NCBI GenBank assembly: GCA_910586035.1
Contig: CAJUHT010000002.1
Coordinates: 1-64,000 of the forward strand
Length of the DNA: 64,000 nucleotides
Direction of reading: 5' to 3'
Source of the DNA: an uncultured Christensenella sp.
GTDB lineage: Bacteria > Bacillota > Clostridia > Christensenellales > Borkfalkiaceae
Shown here: one piece after another, positions 40,150 through 49,036 of the stretch
Layout: each line of letters begins with the position of its first letter
How positions within the stretch are numbered: position 1 is the stretch's first letter
The notes under the pieces: model-generated
The model's database searches: none
Seen by the model: only the letters and a program-made list of their open reading frames with translations
Told to the model about the DNA's origin: nothing
Position numbers and translations under genes: made by a program

Positions 40150-41142
40150 ATGAACGGAACTATTAAAAAAATTTTAGCAATAGCGGCTTGCGCCGTTTCG
40201 GCAACAACCCTTTCGTTTGCCGCGTCCGCCTGCAAACTGCGCTCGCCCGACGCGCAATATTACGACGAAGCTACCGTTTACGCCCAAGCGCAAAAATTAG
40301 GTTACGGCGGCACGTTGGAAGAATTTATTGCTCTGATTTCGGGCAAGGACGGCGCCGACGGTAAGGACGGAGTTGACGGAAAGGACGGCGTAGGCGTTGA
40401 AAACGCTTATATCGAGGACGGGCGTCTGTTTGTTGTGCTTACCAACGGCGACAAAATCGACTGCGGTGAAATAGAAGGCGCACATACCCATTCTTTCGGG
40501 GAATGGCAACCGGTAAACAAAAGCAACTGCACACAATCGGAGGTACAGTTGCGCGGATGCGCGTGCGGACATATGGAAATGAAAGTATTGCCGCCGAAAG
40601 GACACGGAGAACCACTCGTCAATAAAGATGAAAGCAAACACTATATTTCCTGTTCGGATTGTTATGAATCGCTCGAAATCGGCGAACACACTTTTGAAAA
40701 CAAAGTTTGCACCGTTTGCGGATATCCGGAGCCCGTTGTATTAAATTTTATTTTGCCAATCGCAGACGCGACAATTTTGAAAAAGTTTGAGCTTGCGCAA
40801 AACAGTATGGGTGCTTGGGTAATGCATAGAGCCATAGATTTCGGAGCCGCCGCAAATACGCAAATCGTATCGGCTGAAAATGGCGTTGTAGAGGCGATTA
40901 AAGAAGACGAGATATTGGGCTCTGAAATTACCATAAGGCACAACGACAAATTTATTACCAAGTATACTTACGCCGTTGCAATACCGACATTAAACGTGGG
41001 AGATACCGTTAATAAAGGCGACGTGATAGCAACCGTGCAACCCGCCTGCGGCGCGGAAAACAATGACGGCGACCACCTGCATTTTGAAATTTTTATAAAC
41101 GGACAAGCAGAAGACCCTGAAAAATATATTACTTTAAAATAA
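40150..41142 (+). CDS. M23-type lipoprotein with collagen-like GKDG segment
   Basis: 330 aa from the ATG at 40150 (AGGAG). Signal peptide with lipobox ASAC (Cys about residue 28). A collagen-like GKDGADGKDGVDGKDG stretch lies near 75. A Cys/His-rich middle has CTQSEVQLRGCACGH, and CTVCGYPEP. The C-terminal M23/LysM-type peptidase fold has HRAIDFG (HxxxD) and HLHFEIFING (HxH) zinc ligands. It probably trims peptidoglycan at the cell surface. Expression is likely controlled by the structured leader. Confidence 0.88.
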   Translation: MNGTIKKILAIAACAVSATTLSFAASACKLRSPDAQYYDEATVYAQAQKLGYGGTLEEFIALISGKDGADGKDGVDGKDGVGVENAYIEDGRLFVVLTNGDKIDCGEIEGAHTHSFGEWQPVNKSNCTQSEVQLRGCACGHMEMKVLPPKGHGEPLVNKDESKHYISCSDCYESLEIGEHTFENKVCTVCGYPEPVVLNFILPIADATILKKFELAQNSMGAWVMHRAIDFGAAANTQIVSAENGVVEAIKEDEILGSEITIRHNDKFITKYTYAVAIPTLNVGDTVNKGDVIATVQPACGAENNDGDHLHFEIFINGQAEDPEKYITLK

Positions 41143-41146
41143 TCAC

Positions 41147-41187
41147 AAAAACCGCGGGCAACTTATTTTAAGGTTACCCGCGGGTTT
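41147..41187 (+). terminator. Terminator of the M23 lipoprotein gene
   Basis: AACCGCGGGCAAC pairs, with one bulge, with GTTACCCGCGGGTT, then TT. A separate hairpin for the opposite strand follows at 41267. Confidence 0.7.
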
Positions 41188-41259
41188 GCTACGGTGATAA
41201 ATTAGTTTTTTATAAAATTTACCGTTTCGACTTCCAGCTTACAACAAAATTGAGCGCAA

Positions 41260-41294
41260 AAAAACCGCGCCCGCGGAAATACTTCCGCGGGCGC
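41260..41294 (-). terminator. Terminator of the minus-strand lipoprotein gene
   Basis: GCGCCCGCGGAA (41267-41278) pairs perfectly with TTCCGCGGGCGC (41283-41294). On the minus strand it is followed by GG and a T run. Confidence 0.88.
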
Positions 41295-41307
41295 TTGAAT
41301 TTGCCGC

Positions 41308-42993
41308 TTAATAATTTATTTGGTCGAACGACGGAATTGTAGCGTTTTGCACTGTGTTGAAATATTTCATACTTCCGCTTATTTGATTCCATCTGCCGTT
41401 AGGTATATTGTATTCGCAATAGACGGTTAAAGTATCTTTTAACGCCGCAGGGAACAGGAAGTCGCCCAAGTTGTCCTTTGCGGAATTAGGTATATATACC
41501 TCGGTCATACTTCCGCAACCGGAGAAGAGCTGACTTGCAAGCGCGGTATGTCCGCTTTCAAATACTACCCTTTGCAGGTTGTTGCTGTACCCCAGCGTAT
41601 GTACGGTAGGCACTACGCAATCTTCGCCGAAGTAATATGGAACGTACGCGCCCTTACCCGTGTAATCGCTGCGGAGCGACAGAGTCCAATACGACGGCAT
41701 ACCGTTATCGCCCCATACGAATTTGCTGTCGAACATAGCGCCGTACTTTTTGACGGAAGATTCCACCGAACTAAGCAAACTGTCGTCTATAACGTAGAAA
41801 TTATAAGATTTGCCCTGACATACGGGCATAATGCAGTCCGTGGAACCGCCGTACATTTTAAAGTCGGCGTCGATTACCACGTCGGAAGAGCTCTCTACCT
41901 TTGCATAGAACATATTCACGTCGATATAGTCGTTTTCCAAAACGGTTAGCCCGTCGATAAGCTTTGTGAAATAGTATTGGCACATACCCGTCCTTTCGGC
42001 TTTGAGCAAATTGACTTCTACGGGCTTAACCGCCAACACCCTCACGGTATAAACTTTGGAAACTACGCCGTCCACCTTTACGTAATAATCGGTTGCGCCT
42101 GCGGGCGTAGACCAGAATTTCCAATCCATAGAAGTAATTTCTTTCGTGCAATTTTTATCCTTATAGTAGCTTACTAAACAACCCGAAGCCGCTTTAACTT
42201 TACTGCTTAAATTAAACTTTACGTTTTGTGCGTCGGCGTTCATCTGCTGTTCGATGAGTATGTATTCTTCGCCGTTATCCGTGCGCACGTCGGAATACGC
42301 GCCGTTTATGGAAATAAGCTCGTCGGCATAGTTTAAGGTCGTTGACGAATAACCGCTGTTTTGCTTGATTGCAATAAAATCGCTTTTGCTCTCCGTTACG
42401 GGGATATCGTCGGCTACCGTTTCGCCGTCGATATTTTCACTGTAAGGTTTATATGCCGTGATGGAGGCGTAATTTTTGCCGTAGGCAAGTTCCAGCCCGT
42501 CGTCAAGCGCGGCTAAATTTAACTCGCAGGGCTGACTGTCTGAAATATCGTAAGTATGTTTACGTCCGTCTTCGTCAGTAATTTCCACGCGGTATTTGCT
42601 GGCGATTTTAATACCGCCCCAAGTAAGCATACCCACATCCGAAACTTCTATATCGGGGATATTCAACGTATCGGGCAGAAGAGCGGGGTCGATTTTGCCG
42701 CAACCTTCGCGCACGCATTTACCATCTTGGTAATTATGCCCCAACGCGGGAATTTTTTGCCGTTCAGGCGTAGTTTCTTTACCCTTTTTATGGGGCGACG
42801 CCCAATATTTACCGCATATGGGGCAGTAATCGTAATAATCCCAACCAGACTGCGTGCAAGTCGGCTCCTTACGTCCGAAATGCTCCATATCGTTCCAATC
42901 ACCGGAACAGTTATACTCACTGCACGCCGGAAAAAGAGTACAGCAAAGCATAGCCGACAAAACGGCTAAAACCGTTAAAAATTTTCTTTTCAT
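41308..42993 (-). CDS. Lipoprotein with Cys-rich and BspA-like segments
   Basis: 561 aa from the ATG at 42993 (AGGAG site). Signal peptide with lipobox FPAC. A Cys/His segment similar in style to the neighbour at 40150 follows (CPICGKYW, GHNYQDGKCVREGCGK). The middle is beta-rich and fibronectin-like (about 110-200). Near the C-terminus are two BspA-like units (LQRVVFESGHTALASQLFSGC, MTEVYIPNSAKDN). It is surface anchored with an unknown target. It is preceded by a long structured leader with a terminator. Confidence 0.8.
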   Translation of the reverse strand: MKRKFLTVLAVLSAMLCCTLFPACSEYNCSGDWNDMEHFGRKEPTCTQSGWDYYDYCPICGKYWASPHKKGKETTPERQKIPALGHNYQDGKCVREGCGKIDPALLPDTLNIPDIEVSDVGMLTWGGIKIASKYRVEITDEDGRKHTYDISDSQPCELNLAALDDGLELAYGKNYASITAYKPYSENIDGETVADDIPVTESKSDFIAIKQNSGYSSTTLNYADELISINGAYSDVRTDNGEEYILIEQQMNADAQNVKFNLSSKVKAASGCLVSYYKDKNCTKEITSMDWKFWSTPAGATDYYVKVDGVVSKVYTVRVLAVKPVEVNLLKAERTGMCQYYFTKLIDGLTVLENDYIDVNMFYAKVESSSDVVIDADFKMYGGSTDCIMPVCQGKSYNFYVIDDSLLSSVESSVKKYGAMFDSKFVWGDNGMPSYWTLSLRSDYTGKGAYVPYYFGEDCVVPTVHTLGYSNNLQRVVFESGHTALASQLFSGCGSMTEVYIPNSAKDNLGDFLFPAALKDTLTVYCEYNIPNGRWNQISGSMKYFNTVQNATIPSFDQINY

Positions 42994-43013
42994 TCGATAA
43001 CTCCTAATTTGCG

Positions 43014-43253
43014 GGCAAAAAAATAAGGCGGTCCGTTTAAGGACCGCCCGCAATGCGTACCCTAAACAGTCGCCAGACAGTTGTTATTCGAATGGAGTTA
43101 TCGAATGAGTCGGATAAATTCCGCAAACGCGTTGCTAAAAACGTAACGCTAAAATAAGGGTTACACTACTGCGCATATAGTGTGCCCATCCGATAACTTT
43201 TTATTCAACTTGTCTGGCAACTGTATTCTATCACGCGCAAATAAAATTTGCAA
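43014..43253 (-). promoter_or_regulatory. Multi-branched leader RNA with terminator before the lipoprotein gene
   Basis: Promoter TTGCAA (43253-43248), 17 bp, TAGAAT (43230-43225). The RNA begins at a closing stem of about 17 bp (43206-43223 with 43067-43083). Inside, AGTTATCGGATG (43198-43187) pairs with CATTCGATAACT (43107-43096), and two smaller hairpins lie within. A terminator GGCGGTCC/GGACCGCC (43048-43027) with a T run follows, 33 nt before the start codon. This is riboswitch-like design. No known class was recognised. Confidence 0.7.
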
Positions 43254-43277
43254 CCGTTTATAAAAATTTTTTTATTT

Positions 43278-44048
43278 TTATCCGAACGCAACGTCCAATA
43301 TCATCATAAGCGCAAAGCCCAAAACAACGCCGATAGTTGCCTTTAACTTATCCGTTTCAAAGCTTTCCGGCACGAGTTCGGAGCAGACTACCGCCACCAT
43401 TGCGCCCGCGGAAAACGCGAGAGCAAAAGGCAGAATACCGCTTACAAGCGTAACGGCAAGCGCGCCCACTACGCCCGCTACTATTTCCACCGCGCCCGAA
43501 AGCTGACCTATTAAAAAGCTCTTTACGCGCGAATAGCCGTTTGCGCGCAGGGGGAAAGCAACGCACATTCCTTCCGGAAAGTTTTGTATGCCTATGCCCA
43601 CCGCAAGCATAACCGCCGCGACCGCCCCCACGCCGCCGCCGAGCGACAGCGCGCCGAACGCCACGCCTACCGCCAAGCCCTCGGGTATGTTATGTACGGT
43701 TACCGCAACGCACATAACCGCGCAGGAGCGGCTCTTTTCATCCTTGTTTTTACTCAGCTTGCCTATTAAAATATCGGTTAGCGTTATAAGCAAGCCGCCG
43801 AGGATAAAACCCGCGGTGAGTATGATATACGAATACTGCCCGCCCTGTTCGAGCGCGGGTAAAAGCAGCGAAAAAAAGGACGACGCAAGCATAATGCCCG
43901 CCGCGCCCGAAAGCATAAAGCAAAACGCCGTTTTGCTTACGTTTTTATAAAAGAATACGAGCGATGCGCCAAGCGCCGTAAGCGCCCAGGTAAACAGAGT
44001 TGCCAAAAGCGCTTGAAGCCAGCCCGAAAGTCCCATAAACCATTCCAA
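43278..44048 (-). CDS. ZIP-family metal transporter
   Basis: 256 aa, eight TM helices. Metal-site helices IV and V have VTVHNIPEGLAVG and GIGIQNFPEGMCVAF, as in ZupT/GufA-like ZIPs that import zinc and other divalent metals. A short cytoplasmic loop (KLSKNKDEKSRS) lies before helix IV. No metalloregulator site is evident. It stands alone after acpP. Confidence 0.93.
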   Translation of the reverse strand: MEWFMGLSGWLQALLATLFTWALTALGASLVFFYKNVSKTAFCFMLSGAAGIMLASSFFSLLLPALEQGGQYSYIILTAGFILGGLLITLTDILIGKLSKNKDEKSRSCAVMCVAVTVHNIPEGLAVGVAFGALSLGGGVGAVAAVMLAVGIGIQNFPEGMCVAFPLRANGYSRVKSFLIGQLSGAVEIVAGVVGALAVTLVSGILPFALAFSAGAMVAVVCSELVPESFETDKLKATIGVVLGFALMMILDVAFG

Positions 44049-44145
44049 GACGTTTTTCTCCCGTAAAAAATATAGTTACTGCATTATATGCGGGGAGTTT
44101 GCGTTTTTGCAATTGCGGACGCGTTTATGGGCAAAAAACAAAATA

Positions 44146-44174
44146 AGCCCGCGCGTTTTTTTAACGCGCGGGCT
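44146..44174 (-). terminator. Terminator of acpP
   Basis: AGCCCGCGCGTT pairs perfectly with AACGCGCGGGCT. The minus-strand 3' flank is T-rich. Confidence 0.85.
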
Positions 44175-44193
44175 GAAAATATTCGGTTAAAAA

Positions 44194-44415
44194 TTAAAGC
44201 TTTTCAATAACTTCCACAATCTCGCCTACGGTCTTGATTTTGGTTACCTCTTCGTCGGGAATGGTTTTACCCGTTTCGTCTTCGAGGGTCATCAACAGCT
44301 CTACAACGTCGAGGGAATCGGCGCCGAGGTCCTCTACAATCTTACTTTCCAACGTAATTTTCGACTGCGGTATACCAAGCTGTTCCGCAAGAAGTTTTGC
44401 TATTTTATCAAACAT
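44194..44415 (-). CDS. acpP: Acyl carrier protein
   Basis: 73 aa. The phosphopantetheine Ser is in GADSLDVVELLMTLED (about residue 33). It is highly acidic with the usual four-helix length. It carries acyl chains in fatty-acid synthesis. It lies alone downstream of tex rather than in a fab cluster, and the GGAG ribosome site is good. Confidence 0.95.
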   Translation of the reverse strand: MFDKIAKLLAEQLGIPQSKITLESKIVEDLGADSLDVVELLMTLEDETGKTIPDEEVTKIKTVGEIVEVIEKL

Positions 44416-44482
44416 AATCGATAATCTCCTGAAAATTTATATAAAAATTATACTCCCAAACAGCGTTCGTGTCAAGAAGTTT

Positions 44483-46645
44483 TTACTTTGCCTGTTGCGA
44501 CTTGTTCAACTGCTTGATAGATAAGCCTATGCGCTGTTTTTTGACGTCGAGGTTAATTATTACAGCCTTTACTTTCTGCCCCACCTTCAACACGTCGGAA
44601 GGGTGATTGATAAAGCGGTCGGTAATTTCGGAAACGTGCACAAGCCCGTCCTGATGCACGCCTATGTCTATAAACGCGCCGAAGTCGATTACGTTGCGCA
44701 CCGAGCCTTCAACAACCATTCCCACGGACAAATCTTCTATGCTCATTATGTCCCTTCTGAGTATGGGCGAGGGCAGGCTGTCGCGGATATCGCGCCCCGG
44801 CTTCAACAATTCGGTTACTATGTCGTTCATAGTCGCCTTGTCCAATCCGCAGTATGCGGCGGCTCTGTCGTCGCCGTACTGCCTGATTTTTACGGGTAAT
44901 TCTTTCAAATTGCCCGCCTTTACGTCGTTTGCCGTATATCCGAAAAGGCTTAAAAGTTTTTCCGCCTTTTCATAGCTTTCGGGGTGCACGGCGGTATTGT
45001 CGAAAATATTTTTGCCGTCTACTATCCTCAAAAAGCCCGCGCACTGTTCGTAAGCCTTGGCGCCCAGCTTGGGCACCTTTAAAAGCTGTTTTCTTTCGGT
45101 AAATTTGCCGTTCTCCTCGCGGTAGGCAATAACGTTTTTGGCAACGCCCGCGTTAAGACCCGCCACGTAGCGCAAAAGGTAAGCGCTTGCGGTGTTAAGG
45201 TCTACGCCTACGCTGTTTACGCAGTCCTCCAACACGCCGCCCAAAACGGCGTCTAAACGCTTTTTATCCATATCGTGCTGATACTGACCTACGCCTATCG
45301 ACTTGGGGTCGATTTTAATGAGTTCGGCAAGAGGGTCCTGCAACCTGCGGGCAATGGATATCGCCGAACGGAGCGTTAAATCGTAGTCGGGAAATTCTTC
45401 CACGGCAAGCGGACTTGCAGAATATACGGAGGCGCCCGCCTCGTTTACTACGGCGTAAGAAACCTCCCTGTCGACCTCCTTCAACAGCTCGGCAACGAAA
45501 ATTTCCGTTTCCTTGCCCGCCGTGCCGTTGCCTATGGAAATAACGTCGACTTTATGCTTGGCAATCAAGTCCTTGATTATCCGCTTACTCTCTTCTATTT
45601 TGCTGTGCGGGGGCACGGGGTAGATTACGGAAGTGGCAAGCACTTTGCCCGTATCGTCGACAACCGCAACTTTACAGCCGGTGCGGTAGCCGGGGTCCAG
45701 CCCCAGAGTTACTTTGCCCTTTACAGGGGGCTGTAAGAGAAGGGGGCGCAAGTTTACCTCGAACATACGAATAGCCTGTTCGCTTGCCCTGTCGGTTAAA
45801 ATAGAACGCACCTCGCGCTCGACTGAGGGCTGAATAAGCCTGTCGTAGCCGTCGGACACGGCTTGTTTGATGAGTTCGGCGCACTCGCCCTTGCTCTTTA
45901 CGTACTTAGCCGCGCAAACGCGCTTTGCAACGTCCGCGTCGAACGCTATTTTTACGCGGAGGCAGTCCTCCTTTTCCCCGCGGTTTATGGCGAGAATTCT
46001 GTGGTTCTTTATTTCGGGTATAAGCTCGCAATAGTCGGCGTACATATCGTATGTGCCCTTGCCGTCGTCCTTGACGAGTTTTACCTGTATTTCGCCGTGG
46101 TTTTCCATAAGCGCGCGCAACTTCTTTCTCAGTTCGGCGTTGTCGGAAACCATTTCCGCAATTATATCCTTTGCGCCGTCGACAGCCTGTTGCGCCGTTT
46201 CAACGCCGTTCTCTTCGGAAATATATTTCTCCGCTTCCGCCCAAGGGTCGCCCTCCTGAGCGAGTATGTAGTCGGCAAGCGGCTGCAAGCCCTTTGCAAT
46301 TGCAACCGACGCGCGCGTCTTTTTCTTTTGCTTATAGGGGCGGTAAACGTCCTCTATTTCCGTCATCGTGGCGCAGGCGGCAATAGCGAGGGTTATTTCT
46401 TCCGTCATTTTGCCCTGCTCGGTTATAGCCGCGGCAACTTCGCCCTTGCGCTTTTCCAGATTTTGCAAATACTCGTACCTGTCGGCAAACTGCCTTAAAA
46501 TCTGGTCGTCAATCGCGCCCGTGAGCTCCTTGCGGTAGCGCGCGATAAAGGGAATCGTGTTCCCCTCGTCCAAAAGCTTTACCACGTTTTCGGCGTGGTC
46601 GGGTCTGAGTTTGAATTCTTCCGTCAGTTGTTTAACGATTTCCAT
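44483..46645 (-). CDS. tex: Tex-family RNA-binding transcription accessory protein
   Basis: 720 aa from the ATG at 46645 (GAGAGGA). An N-terminal helical region is followed by a YqgF/RNase H-like domain (LGLDPGYRTGCKVAVVD at about 320), helix-hairpin-helix motifs (NTASAYLLRYVAGLNAGVA) and a C-terminal S1 domain (VGMVVEGSVRNVIDFGAFIDIGVHQDGLVH). It interacts with RNA polymerase and structured RNA. Full length. Confidence 0.96.
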   Translation of the reverse strand: MEIVKQLTEEFKLRPDHAENVVKLLDEGNTIPFIARYRKELTGAIDDQILRQFADRYEYLQNLEKRKGEVAAAITEQGKMTEEITLAIAACATMTEIEDVYRPYKQKKKTRASVAIAKGLQPLADYILAQEGDPWAEAEKYISEENGVETAQQAVDGAKDIIAEMVSDNAELRKKLRALMENHGEIQVKLVKDDGKGTYDMYADYCELIPEIKNHRILAINRGEKEDCLRVKIAFDADVAKRVCAAKYVKSKGECAELIKQAVSDGYDRLIQPSVEREVRSILTDRASEQAIRMFEVNLRPLLLQPPVKGKVTLGLDPGYRTGCKVAVVDDTGKVLATSVIYPVPPHSKIEESKRIIKDLIAKHKVDVISIGNGTAGKETEIFVAELLKEVDREVSYAVVNEAGASVYSASPLAVEEFPDYDLTLRSAISIARRLQDPLAELIKIDPKSIGVGQYQHDMDKKRLDAVLGGVLEDCVNSVGVDLNTASAYLLRYVAGLNAGVAKNVIAYREENGKFTERKQLLKVPKLGAKAYEQCAGFLRIVDGKNIFDNTAVHPESYEKAEKLLSLFGYTANDVKAGNLKELPVKIRQYGDDRAAAYCGLDKATMNDIVTELLKPGRDIRDSLPSPILRRDIMSIEDLSVGMVVEGSVRNVIDFGAFIDIGVHQDGLVHVSEITDRFINHPSDVLKVGQKVKAVIINLDVKKQRIGLSIKQLNKSQQAK

Positions 46646-46678
46646 TAAATTCCTCTCTTGCAAAAATTGCTGCAATTA

Positions 46679-47365
46679 TTATCTTTTTAAACTTTTTAAA
46701 TAATCTTTCTGCTCTTTGGTCAGGCGGTAACTTTCGCGCGCTTTCTGTATGGCTTTGTTGTGGGTTTTAGCTTCCAGCGCGCCGCTTTGCAAAAACTCCA
46801 CGCCGCGGTCGTAATGCTTTACCAAAACTTCGGCAATAAGCCACGCCGCCGCCATATGCACGTAGTAAAATTGCAAATTCGCGCGTTCGCTAACAAAGGA
46901 AAATATAACTTTTAGCCAATTTTCTTCCACGTAAAAATGCAATAGCGTAGTAAGCGCAAACCGCTGTTCGTATTCCCCGCCCGCAAGCATAAAACCGTTT
47001 AGGTACTCTAAAAATTCTTCCCTGTGCTTTGCTATGCATTTGGGAGCGAAGCAATCGCAAGCAGCCCAGTTGTCAATTATAGCAACGCATTTATCCACAT
47101 ATTTTACAAATTCGCCGTAGGGCAAAAACGCGGCGGCTTGCAGTTTTAAAAACGTAACTTCGTAGTACTCGTCGGGGAAAGTCAACAGCGCGGGCACGCA
47201 ATCTTTATACTTCTTTGCAAGCTTTCGCAAAGTGGGGATACGCACGCCCAATACGTTCAGGCTTTCGTTTTTTAACAACCGCTTATGAAATGCGGCGTAA
47301 TCTGGCTCGGCGTATGTTTTAATCTCGGTTAAAAGCTCTCCGTAGAGCAACGTACCATTCGTCAT
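46679..47365 (-). CDS. AlkD-like DNA alkylation repair protein
   Basis: 228 aa. HEAT-like helical repeats with the AlkD family pattern: LGVRIPTLRKLAKKYK, IDNWAACDCFAPK, and ALTTLLHFYV. AlkD flips out and removes N3- and N7-alkylated purines without base intercalation. The start at 47365 overlaps the glycosylase gene by 47 nt, an unusually long overlap, but the sequence on both sides is family-like. The two repair enzymes are probably made together. Confidence 0.88.
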   Translation of the reverse strand: MTNGTLLYGELLTEIKTYAEPDYAAFHKRLLKNESLNVLGVRIPTLRKLAKKYKDCVPALLTFPDEYYEVTFLKLQAAAFLPYGEFVKYVDKCVAIIDNWAACDCFAPKCIAKHREEFLEYLNGFMLAGGEYEQRFALTTLLHFYVEENWLKVIFSFVSERANLQFYYVHMAAAWLIAEVLVKHYDRGVEFLQSGALEAKTHNKAIQKARESYRLTKEQKDYLKSLKR

Positions 47366-47804
47366 CCTTTCTTCTCGCGTTGGCGGGGCTGGTTGACGGA
47401 AGCTTGAAACAGGGTATTTCAAGCCCGCCGTAGTGCTTTTCGAATATGGAATACGCCCGACCGCCGTTTATCAGTATACACTCTATCGGCGCGTTTTGCA
47501 AGACTTCTTGCAAATTTGCCACGGTAAAATTTTTAATTGTTTCGTCGCGGCTGCCGACTATTTCGCAATCGGTTACTATATCCCAAAGCGCTATTTTGTT
47601 GCGCAGGCAAAACGCCTTTTTCTCATCTGCGCAAATCGGCTTGTCCTCGCCGAAAAAGGTTGACAGTATGCGCCAGAAAGCGTTTTGCGGGTGTCCGTAA
47701 TAAAAGCTCTGCTCCCTGCTCTTAACCGACGGAAAACTGCCCAAAATAAGTACTTTTGCGTCGCTTTGAAAAAACGGCGCAAACCCGGTTATACGTTCGC
47801 TCAT
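47319..47804 (-). CDS. Uracil-DNA-glycosylase-superfamily enzyme, deoxyinosine-type
   Basis: 161 aa. Motif A is LILGSFPSVKSREQSFYYGHPQNAFW and motif B LPSTSPANA. This matches the short hypoxanthine-DNA glycosylases of Clostridia. It should excise deaminated bases, mainly hypoxanthine. Its stop lies inside the AlkD-like gene, and its start overlaps the M16 gene by ATGA. Confidence 0.86.
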   Translation of the reverse strand: MSERITGFAPFFQSDAKVLILGSFPSVKSREQSFYYGHPQNAFWRILSTFFGEDKPICADEKKAFCLRNKIALWDIVTDCEIVGSRDETIKNFTVANLQEVLQNAPIECILINGGRAYSIFEKHYGGLEIPCFKLPSTSPANARRKDDEWYVALRRAFNRD

Positions 47805-49036
47805 TTCAGCGGCTTGTCCACGTTGCCTACAAGCGCGGTGGCGCGGTACGTTTCGTCAAAGTTGTACTCTATCGCCTGACACACGTCGGCAAGGGTTACG
47901 GCGTTAAGCTTGCCCACCCTGTCCTCGAAGTCGTACAGCCTGCCCGAATAAATGAGTTCCTTGCCGTACAGAAGCATCTGCGAGCTTGTGCTTTCCTGCG
48001 CGTAAATGAGCGAAGAGAGAAGCTGTTCTTTGCCCCTCTTAAACTCGTCCTCGGTTAAGTCTTTCTTTCTTAAATTGCCTATGCATTTTTCAATGGCTTC
48101 GAGCGACTGCATATAATGCTCGGCGTTTACGCCCGCGTACACGGTGAGCGCGCCCGACTGCTCGTAAGTAGTAACGTAGGAATAAACGGTATAAGCCAGC
48201 CCCAGCTCTTCGCGCACGGTCTGGAACAGGCGCGAGGACATACTGCCGCCGAGCACGGCGTTCATAATCTGCGTTGCGTCGCACAGCTTTTCGTACCTCT
48301 TCATAGAAGGATAGGCTATGGCTATGTGCATCTGCTCGATATCCTTTGATTTGTAAAGGTTTTTCGACTTTAAATTTACGTTTAACGCGCGCTTTTGCAC
48401 CTTGACTGACGGCACTTGCGAAAAATATTTACAGACGAGCTCCTCGGCGAGCGCGACGGAGATATTGCCAGCCATAGAAATTACTATATTGTCGGCGGTA
48501 TATCTGTCCTTCATATACGCCTGAATATCTTCGCGGGTGAAGCCCTTAACGTTTTTCTTGCTTCCCAAAATGTTTCTGCCGTAATTCTCTTCGCCGAAAA
48601 AAGCTTTCGAAAGCAAATCGAGGCAGAGGTCGTCGGGAGTATCTTCGTTCATACTTATTTCTTCAACCACAACGCCCTTTTCCCTCTTCAATTCCTCTTC
48701 GGGGAACACGCTGTTTAAAAACAGGTCGGAAAGCACTTCGAAAGCTTCCGCCGCGTGATTGGAAGTGGACTTTGCGTAGTAACAGGTTATATCTTTACTC
48801 GTAAAGGCGTTTACCTGCGCGCCGATTGCGTCCATTCTGTCGGAAATCTGAAACGCGGTGCGCTTTTTTGTGCCCTTAAAGAGCATATGCTCGATAAAGT
48901 GAGAAATTCCGTCCTCGACGTCGCTCTCCACGCACGCGCCCGTGCCGACTATAATGCCCATACTTACGGACATAAGCCCGCTCATTTCCTTTACTATCAA
49001 CCTTATACCGTTGTCGAGTTGTTTAAAATGTACCAT
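47801..49036 (-). CDS. M16-family zinc peptidase (YmxG/MlpA-like)
   Basis: 411 aa from the ATG at 49036 (AGGAGA site). Zinc motif HFIEHMLFKG (HxxEH) with a downstream Glu in REKGVVVEEISMNED. Two M16 domains; the C-terminal one has GGSMSSRLFQTVREELGLAYTVYS. It is coupled to the ylxY-like gene, as in B. subtilis ylxY-mlpA. The substrate is unknown. Confidence 0.93.
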   Translation of the reverse strand: MVHFKQLDNGIRLIVKEMSGLMSVSMGIIVGTGACVESDVEDGISHFIEHMLFKGTKKRTAFQISDRMDAIGAQVNAFTSKDITCYYAKSTSNHAAEAFEVLSDLFLNSVFPEEELKREKGVVVEEISMNEDTPDDLCLDLLSKAFFGEENYGRNILGSKKNVKGFTREDIQAYMKDRYTADNIVISMAGNISVALAEELVCKYFSQVPSVKVQKRALNVNLKSKNLYKSKDIEQMHIAIAYPSMKRYEKLCDATQIMNAVLGGSMSSRLFQTVREELGLAYTVYSYVTTYEQSGALTVYAGVNAEHYMQSLEAIEKCIGNLRKKDLTEDEFKRGKEQLLSSLIYAQESTSSQMLLYGKELIYSGRLYDFEDRVGKLNAVTLADVCQAIEYNFDETYRATALVGNVDKPLK

